Shown in pieces: positions 1-11,956 of a stretch of DNA of 64,000 nt. A program made the translations under genes and the position numbers. The notes below the pieces were generated by a model, which made no database searches, had not been told where the DNA came from, and saw nothing but the letters and a program-made list of their open reading frames with translations. Position 1 is the stretch's first letter. Every line of letters starts with the position of its first letter. The stretch lies in the NCBI GenBank assembly GCA_002900995.3, contig PJEW03000018.1, forward strand, positions 43,536 through 107,535. Direction: 5' to 3'. This DNA is from Ganoderma boninense (lineage: Eukaryota; Basidiomycota; Agaricomycetes; Polyporales; Polyporaceae).

Positions 1-438
1 CCCGATGACCGCGCAGACGCTCGCATTGAACGTACCTCCCGGAGGAGACGTTCCACCAACTTCAAAAGGTCTTGGTGAGTTTCGAGAATGGCGGCGAGGG
101 TGACGTCATGACGCCCTAAGATCTCCTCCACACTGCTTATGACTTCAGGAAGATACACGTCCACGTCCTCGGCGTGCAGATCTGCGAAGTGTTAGTATAT
201 CAAACGAAGGAACAGAGAGGTAAAACGCATGATATTTGAAGGAACAGTCCAGTTTATGTTCGATGCACCGCGCGCATTTTGTAGTTCGATGACTCCGGAG
301 GCATACAGCGTTCGCATGTGCACATTGGATACAGGGGAACTCAGTGGGGCGAGGTTTAGGCATTGGGGGGAGGTGGCGAAATGGACGATATGGAGGCGTT
401 GAGCTCTGGGATGTGCAGACGCCTTTTAATACAGCCAT
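1..438 (-). CDS. Zn2Cys6 (fungal binuclear cluster) protein, cut off by window edge
   Basis: The minus-strand frame starting at 438 has six cysteines spaced C-x2-C-x6-C-x8-C-x2-C-x6-C at about residues 36-67, the classic fungal zinc-cluster DNA-binding pattern. An intron probably ends at 182, because a CTAAC branch site and CAG acceptor are visible on the minus strand. The next exon (181 to 1) stays open and reads as an acidic, helix-prone segment that runs off the window. The intron donor is unclear because no good GTRNGT site is present. Many small mushroom proteins carry such a cluster without a transcription-activation domain, so I do not claim it is a regulator. Confidence 0.5.
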
Positions 439-682
439 GGGTGCCGCAGCACTAGTGTGTCACTGTGATATTCGAAGACAGATGTGCAGCAAGTCATCCA
501 ACATTCGCCGCGAGGAAACGAACTGTCCAATTTAACAAACCCACTGCCGTATTTCACGGTGACGATGGACCATGGCACCCTCATCACACGAAACGTGTTG
601 AGCCCTGTGCGCTGGAGGGCCTGCATTGCGTTCATATGAATGAATCGATCTGGCGCAAGTGTCACGCACAGAGATAAAAGAT
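439..682. other. Short spacer before the satellite
   Basis: It may hold the promoter of the minus-strand zinc-cluster gene. I see no supported gene. Confidence 0.4.
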
Positions 683-1445
683 ACACGGGCGGGGAAGACA
701 GGCACACGGAGGGAGGTGGGCGCGCGCGCAGGGGGGTGGATACGCGCGCGGCAAGAGCGCACAATGGCACGCGTGGAGATGGTACGCGCGCAGGCAGAGG
801 TTGAACAAATACGGGCGGGGAAGACATGCACACGGCAGGAGTGGCTGCCCACGCAGGCAGGGATGGTACGCGCGCACACAGAGCGCACAATGGCACAGGC
901 AGAGGTTGAACATACATGGGCGGACATACACGCACACGGCAGGAGTGGGTGCGCACGCATACAGGGATGGTACGCGCGCGCCCAGAGCGCACAATGGCAC
1001 GGGCTGAGGTATAACATGCACGGGCGAGGAAGACAGGTGCACGGGCGAGGAAGACAGGTGCACGGGCGACGAAGACAGGCGCACGGGCGAGGAAGACAGG
1101 TGCACGGGCGAGGAAGACAGGCGCACGGCAGGAGTGGGTGCGCACGCAAGCAGGGATGGTACGCGTGCGGACAGAGCGCACAATAGCACGGGCAGAGGTA
1201 TAACATGCACGGGCGAGGAAGACAGGCGCACGGCAGGAGTGGGTGCGCACGCATAGAGGGATGGTACGCGCGCGCCAAGAGCGCACAATGGCACAGGCAG
1301 GGATGGTACGCGCGCGCACAGAGCGCACAATGGCACGGGCAGAGATTGTACTCGACCGCAGAGAGCGCACAATGGCACGGGCAGAGATTGTACTCGACCG
1401 CAGAGAGCGCACAATAGCACGCGCAGAGGTGGAACGTGCACACAG
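683..1445. repeat. 21-base-period satellite, about 36 units
   Basis: The whole block divides into consecutive 21-base units. Several unit types recur: GCACGGGCGAGGAAGACAGG-like, GCACGGGCAGAGGTATAACA-like, GCACGGCAGGAGTGGGTGCG-like, and units ending GAGCGCACAATG. Five near-identical units lie together at about 1018-1122, and one 42-base pair of units is repeated exactly near 1325-1410. Because 21 is a multiple of three, frames on the minus strand stay open for over 1 kb and would read as heptapeptide repeats. I see no start context, intron or domain that makes it a gene. Confidence 0.85.
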
Positions 1446-1633
1446 GGACATGCACGCAACGCGAGTTCGCGGAAAAGAAGATATAATATATTTGTACATC
1501 TACACAGAGGGGCCGCCACCGACACCGACATAGTGCTACACCGACAAAGTCGAACATGACAGAGCATTCCGACATAGTGCTACACAAAAGACGAACATGA
1601 CAGGTCATTCCGGGGACGTTCAACCTCCCGGCG
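1446..1633. other. Spacer after the satellite
   Basis: It contains a repeated ACATAGTGCTACAC motif (near 1528 and 1573) within an imperfect duplication of about 45 bases. No gene is visible. Confidence 0.4.
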
Positions 1634-1721
1634 GAATGGGAATGGGGAATGGGGATGGGATGGGGATGGGGAATGAGGATGGGGATAGGGATAGGCATGC
1701 GATGAGGGATGCGATGAGGGA
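1634..1721. repeat. GGGAAT/GGGGAT microsatellite-like tract
   Basis: Degenerate tandem 5-7 base units of the form GGAATG, GGGGATG, GGGATAG and GATGAGG run through this tract. It is purely purine-rich on the plus strand. Confidence 0.7.
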
Positions 1722-2995
1722 CTGAAGAGACGGGATCCCCTATAGCAGGAGGCGGGACTAGCCGAAGTCCACGGAAACGCTGACTAAGCACCTCGGGCAT
1801 TCTGGACTTTTCTTTCCATCATTACGTTTTCGTGCACGTGCCTTCTTCATGCGGTTCGTGCCGCATACGGCTGATTACGCCATTTTACGCCGTTTATCGC
1901 CGTTTTACGCCGTGCCCTGCCCCATGGTTCGACTGTTCTCCCCCCGGAGAACCCTCCAAATTCCAATCCAATTCCCGACTACCTGTGCATCTTTGACTCT
2001 CTCATTTGATCCCCCTCGAAACGACGAAATGCTACAAGAAGACACCCTTTTACTGCCAAAATATTTTCATTCAGTCACGCAAGACCCATCGACTGTTCAA
2101 CTCGGAAATATTAGTGGTTCCCAGTGCAGCGCGCATGGAAGACGCGGTTCTGGAGGATCTGGCAGGAGGTCAGTCACTAGCCACTCTAACCTGTTCTCAT
2201 CGAGTAGCATCCTCCATATCTCTTATCGTATTTTGCATTGGCAGATGCTTCGAGTGGGAGGATATCATAAGGGGATACAGAGCGGGCGAGTGCCAGTGGA
2301 CGTGTTCGGATCCGAGTCGGATGTCCAAGAAGAAACCACTCCGCAGTAAGAACTGCTGAAAGTGTTTCTCTTAGATGCGCCGAGATACACCCATGACGAC
2401 GGGGAACAGGAATTTTCAGGGGCAGCCCTAGACAGGTGAGCAAGTTCGTGGATTGAGACCCACAGACAGAGATAGGCCAGTGCATTAAGGACAGTGCCGC
2501 ACACCGTACATTTGGGCGGTGTCCACAACTAACACTGATCTTACGTGCGAGGCAGGTACGACCTCTACAGCTCCAACGTTCCAAGCAGCAGATGGTCTTC
2601 CGGTCTGCATTGTCATGATATAGCGCTCCATCTATCAACACCTAATTTAGAGTTCTCAGCGGTGGTATTGAGATGGGAAGGTAAAATTTCTGTCTACCAC
2701 GCCCGAGCCACTCCGCCCATTCACTTCCAATTCCTCATCTAACCTTATATGACTGAGTCTCTTCTATCTGTGGCCTATCAATCACAGATATCCAGGTTGT
2801 ACCACCCCTTCGGCATCCCCCAGATGCTCGGTGAATATTGAGACACCGTGTAGATAACGAACTTCTTCTCCAGTTCGGAGCCTGACGATAATAGGGCTGG
2901 CGATTCTGCAGCGGGCCTCCTTCTCCGCGACATACCCAAGGTTGTGGCAACCCTCTCCTTCCAACCTTCGTTCACGTCGCTCTGTCTTTGCCGAT
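1722..2995. other. Intergenic, no supported gene
   Basis: A TTTACGCCGTTT-type short repeat lies at about 1880-1915. The open frames here (for example minus 2186-2641) overlap one another and show no splice support or recognisable domain. The last part is probably the promoter of the membrane-protein gene that starts at 2996. Confidence 0.4.
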
Positions 2996-4420
2996 ATGCC
3001 GAATGCATTCCCCATCGATATTGCCCAACTCGTCGCTCTCTTCCTTGAGAGCATTTTCTATGGTGAGTGCATCTTGCTCTCCGCCACGCTTGCACTGCTC
3101 TACGAAACTCAATATCAGACGCTTGAAGGGATCTATCTCGTGTCCTTCGGGATGTGCATGTACCTCATGCTCATGAAAGCACGAACTCGGCAGCGCAAGC
3201 GCAACTTGTTCCTGGTTGTCGCCCTCCTCTTCTTCGTCTTCGCAACCCTAGATGTTGCCCTTCTTCTCCGCCATGTTCTGCACGCTTTTGTTTGGTACCA
3301 CGGGCCTGGTGGCGCCGTCGCCGAATTCTCCGACATTTCTTACTGGCTCAACGCGATGAAGATCGTCAATTATGTCGCGCAGACAAGCATTGCGGATGGA
3401 ATGCTGGTAAGTAAGAATCCTCATCCAAGCATCAGGGTTGCTGATTGACAGACATACTAAAGATCTATCGGTGCTACATCGTGTACAATGACAGCTGGAT
3501 AGTCACGGCTCCGCTTTGTGTCCTGTGGGTCGCAGGGACAGGTCAGAACATTCATAACTCTTTGGCTTCGGCTTCTCCGTGTTCTCTGGCTGACTTGAGC
3601 TCATCCTCGATTTACAGCCGTGGAAGGGATCACATGCTACATCGAGTTCACGTTGCATGAAAGCACGCTCCTCAACACCGCGCGAATCGCGCCATTCATC
3701 ACGTCCATGATGTCCATCACCCTCGTTCTCAACACAATTGCCACCTGTATCGTACCTCTTACCCCCCTTCATTTGCCGAGCGCCGCTAATTTATCTACAT
3801 TTGTAGCTTTGATAGTGCACAAGATATGGTCTATCGAGCGGCAGTCGAGATTCGCATTCGCAAGTGCGGGCGCGAGCGACACCACGCCGCTGCGGCGCGC
3901 GATGCACATCGTCATCGAGTCGGGCCTGATGTACACCGTCAGCGTCGTTATCTTGTTCGTGGTGTACCTCGCCTCCAACAATGCTCAGTACGCGGTATCA
4001 GATTGTGTAAGCTTCCAACTCCTTCTCATCCTCCGTGGACTTCCCTACTAGAGTTGATGCTGAAATGCGATACCTCCTCTAGATAGTCCAAATCATCGTA
4101 AGCCCCTTCGTCGTCTGTCACGGAGATTTGAATCCCCGCTAACAAGGATCAACCACAATACACCAACACAGGGCATCGCGTTCAACCTGATCATCATCCG
4201 CATCGACCAAGGCGGCGCCGTCGAGAGGAGTTTCAGTTCGGATCGCAGCCGGTTCAACAAGCCGGAACCGGGCTCCCTGCACTTTCGACTCTCTAGGGAT
4301 GCTGCTACCACTGTGTCGGTCATGGACGTCGGTTCGCCCCGCGACTGTGTAGGGCAGAACGACGCCATAGCTATGATGGCGTTCAAGTCGGACAGGGAGC
4401 CGTCGCGGCCGGCTGTGTAG
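2996..4420 (+). CDS. Seven-helix membrane protein of the mushroom-specific family
   Basis: I read seven exons: 2996-3062, 3129-3406, 3463-3541, 3618-3746, 3807-4006, 4083-4097 (15 bases) and 4172-4420, giving about 338 residues. Hydrophobic helices alternate with short loops, and the protein has family-typical strings such as FYGIYLV, IYRCYIVYN and SGLMYTVS, followed by a polar C-terminal tail. Two introns (3063-3128 and 3747-3806) are multiples of three and have no stop, so an ORF caller reads through them. Removing them restores the usual helix spacing. Members of this family are very numerous in Agaricomycetes and their function is unknown. A receptor-like role is only a guess. No close paralogue lies in the window. 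Confidence 0.85.
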
Positions 4421-4955
4421 TAGATGCACCGTCCAATACTGCGAGCCGCGGATGCGGACTGGCAGAAATGCAAATCCCTTATGAACCCCACTGTAGAACT
4501 AGCGTGAACAATGCCCTCCCTCGAACTTGATATCGATATCTTGAGAAAAAGTACTGTGGAGCGGCTCTGTGGACTGCCAGCCACTTTGACGATGCAAGCG
4601 AGCGCTGGCATGCTGATGCTGCTTAAGCGCACGTCCGGCTCTCTTTCTTCCTGCCGTCATCTCCGTCTGCATCTATAGAGCCCTTTGGTTCTTTTCAATT
4701 ACGCTTCTCATCTTTAACGTCGTAAGCCACCAGGATGTCGCAATCCTGGTCATGCTCTGGGTGCGGGAACTCGTGTCTTCAACTTGAAGTTAGCGCGTCA
4801 GGCACTGGCATGTCCGATTTCCTGCCTTACTTAGTAAGTTAGAAGGCCGCCGGCCGAGCGTTATTTCCATCATCGAGCCCACCACCATCGTCTGAGGTTC
4901 AACTGCATATCCCTGTAGCTCATTAACGACTGCAATAGACAGGGCGCGGCGCATC
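4421..4955. other. Intergenic, promoter of the first FAD monooxygenase
   Basis: About 535 bases. I see no gene and no clear TATA box. The minus-strand frame at 4093-4632 is the reverse of the membrane-protein exon. Confidence 0.4.
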
Positions 4956-6728
4956 ATGTCCATCGCGAACAGCGAGCCGAAGTTCCGTGTGGCTATCATG
5001 TACGTCTCCCCCCCCCGGATATCGATGGAACGCATGGTTATAATGTCAACAACTCTTACAGCGGTGGTGGGATGGGCGGCCTGGTCCTTGGACTCTGCCT
5101 GAAGAAGTACGCTCCAGACGTCCATTTCGACATCTACGAGTCCGCCACTGAGCTCGGCGAGCTCGGTGCGGGGATGACTATGTCGATGCGCACCTGGTCG
5201 ATTATCAAGGAGCTTGGCATCGTGGAGGAGCTTCTTCCGACCACCGGTACACAGGCCTTGACAGGTACGTTGCTCTCGATTGCGATCTTTGTGTCCATGC
5301 GGTCGTCTGACATCTGACGTGTCTGGTGCAGGTTCTCCTCTTGTTTACCGGAAGGGCGACGAGGACCCCGCTGTCGATGTGTTCGAGCTGCCACAGTGTG
5401 CGTTTGATTATTATTTGAGGATGCATGCGGATGGCCAACCTGTGATACCCACAGTGCATGCAGTCCAGAGGTCGATCCTTCAGCAGGTCCTCACCAAGCA
5501 CATCGGCGCCGACGAGAGGATTCATTTTTCAAAACGCCTCACCTCATATTCCGACGCCTCCCCCACTGGCCCGATTGCCCTCCACTTCAAAGATGGGACC
5601 ACCGCGACCTGCGACCTCGTTATCGGCAGCGACGGAGTTCGCTCTGCCGTCCGTCGGACCATGTTCATCGATCTCGCGAATCACGCAGAGAACCACGGCC
5701 AGACGGAGGACGCGGCGCGATTGCGTGAGATGGTGGAGCCTGTTTATAGCGGTCAGCTTGCCCATCGCGGCATAGCACCCTCCAGTGCGCTCTCGGAGAA
5801 CGCGTTTGCGCAAACGCGCTTACTTCAGCTCGTATGTGTCCTTCCTTGCTCCGCCCATGCGCACTGGCTAATCTCCTTCCTGGGCAGTTGATGGGGAAGA
5901 ACGGGGTTTGTAATTCGCCAGTGTGGCTCTTCGACCGATCGTTGACAAAGTTTGTGTTGCAGGATATCATCATCTACCCTATGGCCGGCGGAAAATCCGT
6001 CAACGTATTGGCCATCAGGTATATTCCAGGCCACAGCAAAGTGTTTGACGGCCCGTGGGTGCAGTCCATGACACAAGATGCCGTTGCGAAGCTGTTCGAA
6101 GGGTGGCAGCCCTGGGCTCTGGAGACTATCATGGTAAGTACGGTCTCCTCCTACCAGTGCAGGCAAAGCAAATGGACGACTGAGAATTGGTATTCTCGAC
6201 TTACAGGCAGTTGAAAAACCGCTCCGCTGGGCGATGCACACCGTCCCTGAGCTGCCCGCATACGTCACGGACCGGGTCGCGCTCGTCGGAGATGCGGTAT
6301 GTACGCCCAGCACATTCCTGCTCCCCGCTCCGCTGACGCTCGTCCAGGCCCATGCCATGCTGCCGTACCAGGGCGCGGGAGCGGGCCAAGCGTTCGAAGA
6401 CGGCTTTGTGCTCTCCCTCATCCTCTCCAGCTCCTCCGTCACGCTCTCGAACCTCCCCGCAGCCCTCAAGGTCTACGACGACCTCCGCCGGCCGTTCTCG
6501 CAGGGCGTGCAGCGCGGTTCAGCGCGGAACGGGGAGAATTATCATCTGCGCCGCGCGGGGTCTGGATGGGAGAACGTCAGCGAGGAAGACAGTCGGGCAG
6601 GACGGTATCCGCACGAGTGGCTGAAGGACATCGCGGAGGACGTGCGGGCACAGATGCGGTGGACGTTCGAGGCGAACATCGAGGATGACCGTGCGCGTGT
6701 GGCGGAGAGGCTTGCGGCGCTCTCATAG
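4956..6728 (+). CDS. FAD-dependent monooxygenase (salicylate hydroxylase-like), copy 1
   Basis: Eight exons: 4956-4999, 5062-5264, 5332-5397, 5455-5831, 5888-5905 (18 bases), 5963-6133, 6207-6296 and 6348-6728, about 449 residues. The N-terminus carries the Rossmann GxGxxG motif (IIGGGMGG), followed by an ExA-type acidic residue at the end of the second strand (DIYESA). The middle holds DLVIGSDGVRSAVR (DG motif), and the end of exon 7 holds ALVGDA, the FAD-binding GD motif. This is the group A flavoprotein hydroxylase fold. Such enzymes use NAD(P)H and O2 to hydroxylate aromatic or other small substrates. The substrate cannot be read from sequence. Intron 3 (5398-5454) is 57 bases and open, and it is spliced by analogy with copy 2. 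Confidence 0.88.
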
Positions 6729-7755
6729 TGACCCATGGGGAGGCCTCACGGCCCGACCGTTCGTCCAGTCATCATGTAACTTACGTCGATGACACACCTA
6801 CAGAAGATCGTGCTGGTCTAGGTTCACGGTGTTGTGGATATCGTGGCTCATGTCGACACCGTTCCACTCATTCCACGGCTCTCTCTAGGATGGGCCTGTG
6901 TATCAGTTAATGGAAATGGTTGAAATATGCGTCGTCGTAGAGCGCACTATAAATCACAGGATGAGATGTTAATATGGCGAACTTGAAGTTTCAAAGTTCG
7001 CACCCGGAGCTCTTGCAACTCTTGAAGCCTGTTGCCGGTGCATTATCCGGTCCAAACATGTATGCCAGTAACCGTCCCTCTTGACTGAGAAGTAGTCAAG
7101 CCTTAGATTTCAGACCCCAATGGCAGAGAGCACAGGGTGAAAAGTCAACACTCAGAGGTCTGGTCCTGGCCGGGGTGATGAGTGGTGCTCAGAGAGCTCA
7201 TGCCTGTAGGCGCCCTCTTAGCGCTTCTGGACGCGGCGCTGGCGTCAGCATTCGTGACCTTTGTCCCGCACTACCAGCTTGCCTTTCCCACTCATTCTTG
7301 CGCCCAGCCCCTACGCTTCTTCTATCTCAGGACACACTCTATAAATCGGATCTGATGCCATGGAATAAGTAACGCCTTTGACGAGTTACAACGGCCGCTC
7401 CCGACCCAAGCGGGCCATACAGTGACGACTCCCCAACGGCACGAGGGATCGGCGGGCTTTTGGCGGGCTTGCGTCATGGATCCATGGTGAGAACTCTTTC
7501 TCATGCTACTTGTGGGATCAGTAAGTATCACAACATGGCTCTACAAATTTCATATCTTTCCTGACTAAGTCGTCCTCGACCACGCCCAGTCCGACGTCCG
7601 TGACTCCGGTCATGGGTTCCAGAATACTGCGATAAAAGGTCGGGATTCTAGTGATTGCGCACTGCGCCGGCTGCAGTATCTAGCGACAGGTCGTACTTAA
7701 ACGGCCGCTGCGACAGATTCTAAGTAAGGATAGGCACTCCAGATCCACAGACAAC
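6729..7755. other. Intergenic between the two FAD monooxygenases
   Basis: About 1 kb without a supported gene. TATA-like strings lie at 6949-6955, 7330-7337 and GATAAAAG near 7631. The last is about 125 bases before the ATG of copy 2 and is the best promoter candidate. Confidence 0.4.
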
Positions 7756-9585
7756 ATGTCTCTCGCCAACACTGCGCCGAAGTTGCGTGTCGCTATCATG
7801 TACGTGGATGCTAGGATATCCAGCGCATTTATCCCTTGCCACGTCGAGTACTGACGGTATCTTGCAGTGGCGGTGGGATGGGCGGCCTCGTCCTCGGACT
7901 CTGCCTCAAGAAGTATGCTCCCGGTGTACATTTCGACATCTATGAGTCCGCCGCTGAGCTCGCCGAGGTCGGCGCTGGGATCGGCATGTCGCCGCGGATC
8001 TGGACGATCATGAGGGATCTCGGTCTCGAAGACGAGCTTCTGACAATCGCCGGCACTGAGGACCGCGAGGGTACGCTGTTCCCCAGTTGATTCACATACA
8101 CCGATCCGAGCTTGCAGGGACAGGAATCCCTTTCAGCATCTTCAAAGGCGACGAAGGCCGTCTCATAGACGTGATTCAGTTCAAGCAAGGTGAGCCTTAC
8201 ATACCTTTTCCCGTAGACTCGGGCGGCATGGATGACGGATCTGCGATCAGTCCACACGTTCCACAGATCTATCCTGCAGAAACTGCTCGCCAAGCACCTT
8301 GACGCGGGCGACAGAATACACTTCTCGAAACGCCTCGCATCGTACTCGGAGGTATCCCCGACCGAGCCCATCACGCTCAGTTTCAGAGACGGGACGACCG
8401 CGACGTGCGACCTCGTCGTCGGCAGCGATGGGATCCGTTCGGCGGTCCGCCGTACCATGTTCAACGACCTCGCTGACGATGCGGAGAACAGCGGCCAGGC
8501 CGAGGACGCCGCGCGATTGCGCGCGATGGTGGACCCCGTTTTCTCTGGCCAGGTCGCATATCGCGGTTTGGCACCGGCGAGCGCGCTCTCTGAGGAGCTC
8601 CTGCTGTATGCGCAGATGGGGCCCCGCATCGTACGTACGCCGCATTTTTGGTCGTGACCATCCCATCGCTGACGAGTGCTGCCTTGTACAGCTGGTCGGG
8701 AAAAATCGGGTGTGTACTAGGACGATTCCTCTGTCTGCGGCGTGCCTGCTAACGGGAGTGATGACAGGACATGGTCATCTATCCCGTGTCCGGCGGGAAG
8801 TTCGTCAACGTACTAGCCGTCAAGTATAACCCCGGGGCTGGTCCGGTGTATGATGGTCCGTGGTCGGAGCCCACGACGGTCGAGGTTATCGCGAAGGTAT
8901 TCGAAGGCTGGGATCCCAGGGCACTCGGTCTGATCCAGGTGCGCTTGAGTGTCAACTTAGCCTCGTCACAAGGGAAGCTTATGATCGGCTTACTAACTCA
9001 TTACAGGCAGTGAAGGACCCCTTCTGTTGGGCAATGCACGCAGCCCCGGAGTTACCGACCTATGTCAACGGTCGCGCAGCGCTGGTCGGAGATGCTGTAC
9101 GCCTATTTTATGCCTCCCTCCCGTACGATCCTGCCACTAACCATCGTGAATGCCAGGCTCACGCCATGCTGCCACACCAAGGCGCAGGCGTCGGCCAAGC
9201 GTTCGAGGACGGCTACATCCTCGCGACGATCCTCGCCCACCCGTCCGTCACGCTCCCGAACCTCCCCACGGCGCTCACCGTGTACGACGACGTGCGGCGC
9301 CCGTTTTCGCAGAAGGTCCAGCAGGGCTCGGACAGGAACGGGATGAACTACCAGCTGCGCCGCAACGGCTGGGAGGCCGTGAGCGAGGCGGACAGCAGGG
9401 CCGGCTGGTACCCGCCGAAACTTCTCGGCATGCTTGCGGAGGAATTGAGGAACCAGATGGGGTGGATCTACGAGGCGAGCATCTTGGACGAGCGCGCACG
9501 CGTGGAAGAGACGCTCGTGGGGCTCTTTCCTAGATCGCGGCTGGCATACGACCGCACCCGCCAGCTATGGTACGTGACGTACTGA
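7756..9585 (+). CDS. FAD-dependent monooxygenase (salicylate hydroxylase-like), copy 2
   Basis: Eight exons: 7756-7799, 7868-8070, 8118-8189, 8251-8630, 8692-8709 (18 bases), 8768-8938, 9007-9096 and 9157-9585, about 468 residues. Exons 1, 2, 5, 6 and 7 have exactly the same length as in copy 1, and all intron phases agree, so this is a tandem duplicate. It keeps IIGGGMGG near the N-terminus, DLVVGSDGIRSAVR in the middle and ALVGDA before the last exon, so it should bind FAD. The C-terminus is about 16 residues longer than copy 1. No reductase or P450 partner lies nearby. The pair may act in aromatic degradation or secondary metabolism, but that is only inference. Confidence 0.88.
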
Positions 9586-10169
9586 GGGGCGGCCGCTGTG
9601 GCGCCTGCATAATACTTCAACCTCTTTACATAACTTGAGCTCGCTCATAATCCTTGGAATTTACCAATTTGTTGGCGAAGCGGGCTATGCCTTCACATTA
9701 GTCAGAGCCATTGCACAAGTCGTACCACAACTGTACACTGGGGCTAACACTCAAGCTCATCATCGACAACGACCCCCGCAAGCAAACATGCGTCGAGGCT
9801 GACGGCGTTTAGATGACGCTTCACCTCGTTTTGTAGGTGACCCAAGTCCCACGATATGTTCAGCTATTGTGTCTCGTATATGGTATTCATGTTCGCTTAG
9901 CGACCAGGACTATAAGTTGACGCTCATATTGCGGTTCGCCGGTCCCTAACTCTGTCCTCAACCACCATCATCACCGACTCCAAACCACCACTACCTAGGT
10001 TTCTGGCGCGCCTCTATCAAGGGTCGCCGTCTCCATCGTTGAACCACGCGCGACTCGGAATTTTGCCGGTGATCCAACCACCACTCCAGGTTCGTTCTTC
10101 GTTCTTCTCTCAACGTCTAGAGCTCACCAGGGCATCGCCTCAGTGACCCCTCCATTCATCTACGCGACA
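9586..10169. promoter_or_regulatory. Upstream region of the first MGQ-type gene
   Basis: A block at about 9860-9925 (AGCTATTGTGTCTCGTATATGG, then GACCAGGACTATAAGTTGA) resembles 11620-11790 upstream of the paralogue. The TATA-like TATAAG at 9911-9916 lies about 260 bases before the ATG. No other gene is visible. Confidence 0.45.
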
Positions 10170-11455
10170 ATGGGTCAGCTTTGGGAAGTGTAAGTGCAGG
10201 TTTTATGTCGTCTCCAGCGACGCTTGATTTGAAGTCAACCACTTGCGTTTCTCCTTACAACAGAATCAACGTCGACCGCAGGGAACAAGGCCTCGCCGAC
10301 AGTGGAAAACTGGGAGAGTTTTTCTTCTCCGACTTGGACTCTTTATACCACTCTCTTCGTATTCCGTGCCTACCCAAGTACGCTCGCCCCGCTTTTTGGT
10401 CCGCCCATGCGCCTTCATTGCTGACCACAGGCTCTCCCAACTTCAGAAAGGTGGACCAGTGGCTCTCCCGTGGCACATTCGCGATCCAGAAGAAGCCCAT
10501 CGGACAGTTGTCAACGGAGGTGCTGGACATGATCTTCGAAGCGATCCTGGACAGCTCGAATCAAGATTCCACCAATAACTTCCTGGCCTGCATATCCCTT
10601 GCGGTCGGCTGCAAGCGGCTGCTCTCCGTGGGGAAGCGCCACATCCTTCGCGCCGTCATCCCGCGGCGCGCCCGCGCCGCCGACTGTCGCATCGTATGCC
10701 TGGGCGGGTACGCGTACAAGGACGACCAAGCGCCGCCAGGAATGTTGACCGACGCGGAGATTAAGGAACTGGAAACCACCAAGATGCCATATGAACGCGG
10801 CGAACCCACCGATGCGGAACTCGCGGTGCGATGTCTCAGCACGTTTGCTTCGGAGCTGTACCAGCAACAAAGCTGGGTCCAGCGGAAACAGAGCGAGCCA
10901 GTGGACGCCTTCATGGATCGCATCCGCGACCGTGACGTCCGCAGGCAGCTCCTCAAGGCGAAGCCCGAGGACCAGGACCCCGAGCGCGAGCGCGAGGCGA
11001 CGCTGCGGCGCGACCTCGAGATGATCAACACGCTCGCGTGCACGGGCTACTACGACTCTGATGCTGAGTACCCCGCGGGCCCGAACGTGCTGTGCAACCT
11101 CTCCAAGGGCGAGTGCGTGCGTGAGGCCGCACTCGCGAAGCTCAAGTCGCAGTGGTGCCGCGCCACGCTTGCGCATGCGCTGCTGTCACGCATATGCTAC
11201 TCGCCGGACCCCAGCATGGCGATGGCGTGCAGCGACGAGGTGAAGGAGCGGATCGCGAAGGGACCGTGGGCGGGCGATCGGTTCAGGATCGTCAGCGCGG
11301 GCGACATGCCAGTGTTGCGGGGGGGTACGGACTGGAAGGACGTGACGGAGGACGTTAATCGGATGTTGCGCCATCTTTGGTGGGAAAATGAGGGGCTCGA
11401 TGCCGAGGATGGGGAGGAGGGTGAGGATAAGGACGACTCGGGGGTCTCGGAGTAG
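10170..11455 (+). CDS. MGQ-type F-box-like protein, copy 1
   Basis: Three exons: 10170-10189, 10264-10377 and 10447-11455, about 380 residues. The 20-base first exon gives MGQLWEV, the hallmark start of a large uncharacterised mushroom family, followed by INVDRRE and a KLGEF motif. Residues around 55-80 (LSTEVLDMIFEAI) match an F-box core, so a role as substrate adaptor of an SCF ubiquitin ligase is possible but unproven. The C-terminus is acidic (EDGEEGEDKDD). GC content is high in the last exon. The next gene is a tandem paralogue with the same intron positions. Confidence 0.78.
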
Positions 11456-11956
11456 GCTCCGGCGGATGCCACTGGCAGTGAGGACTAGGAGGGTTCAACT
11501 CCGTTCAACAAATCTTAGTTTCCAGAGATTCCTGTTACAAGAAGGTAAAGTGGATTAAGTAGTACGACTAGTAGCTGTATGGTTGTCTTATACGAGCCGT
11601 CGTTGCGTGGTAGTATGTGGCAGCTATTGTGTCCCAGATATGGCAAGTGAGTTGTCTTATTGTCCGGCGCTGTTGACGTTGGCGCGCTTGTTCAACTCTC
11701 TTTCCAACCATCATCAGCAATTCTCCCTAGCATTCGTGCTCGTTCAGTGGACAGTCTTGATTTTTGGTCGCCAGGATAGTATTTAACATCCAGACACACA
11801 AATATCACCTCTGCCACTACTTCAAGTTCGTCTGAGCTTCTTTCGGCTCTCAACCCGTGCGTCGTGCGCACCCGATCGTGACCGTCAGAGCTCATGAGAT
11901 CATTACTTCAGCGCTCAAGAATTCAACCCCGTCATTTAACGACATCGGACATAGTA
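11456..11956. promoter_or_regulatory. Spacer and promoter of the second MGQ-type gene
   Basis: It has a diverged copy of the upstream block of copy 1 (AGCTATTGTGTCCCAGATATGG near 11620 and a GCCAGGATAGTATTTAAC stretch near 11770), showing that the duplication included the promoter. No other gene is visible. Confidence 0.45.

Noticed and set aside
426..1800. Minus-strand ORFs of 357, 422 and 301 codons
   Set aside because: They are overlapping frames over the 21-base satellite. A repeat length divisible by three keeps all frames open.
4093..4632. Minus-strand 179-codon ORF
   Set aside because: It lies opposite the last exons of the seven-helix protein gene and has no splice support or domain.
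7940..8629. Minus-strand 229-codon ORF
   Set aside because: It is the reverse of FAD monooxygenase copy 2 exons 2-4.
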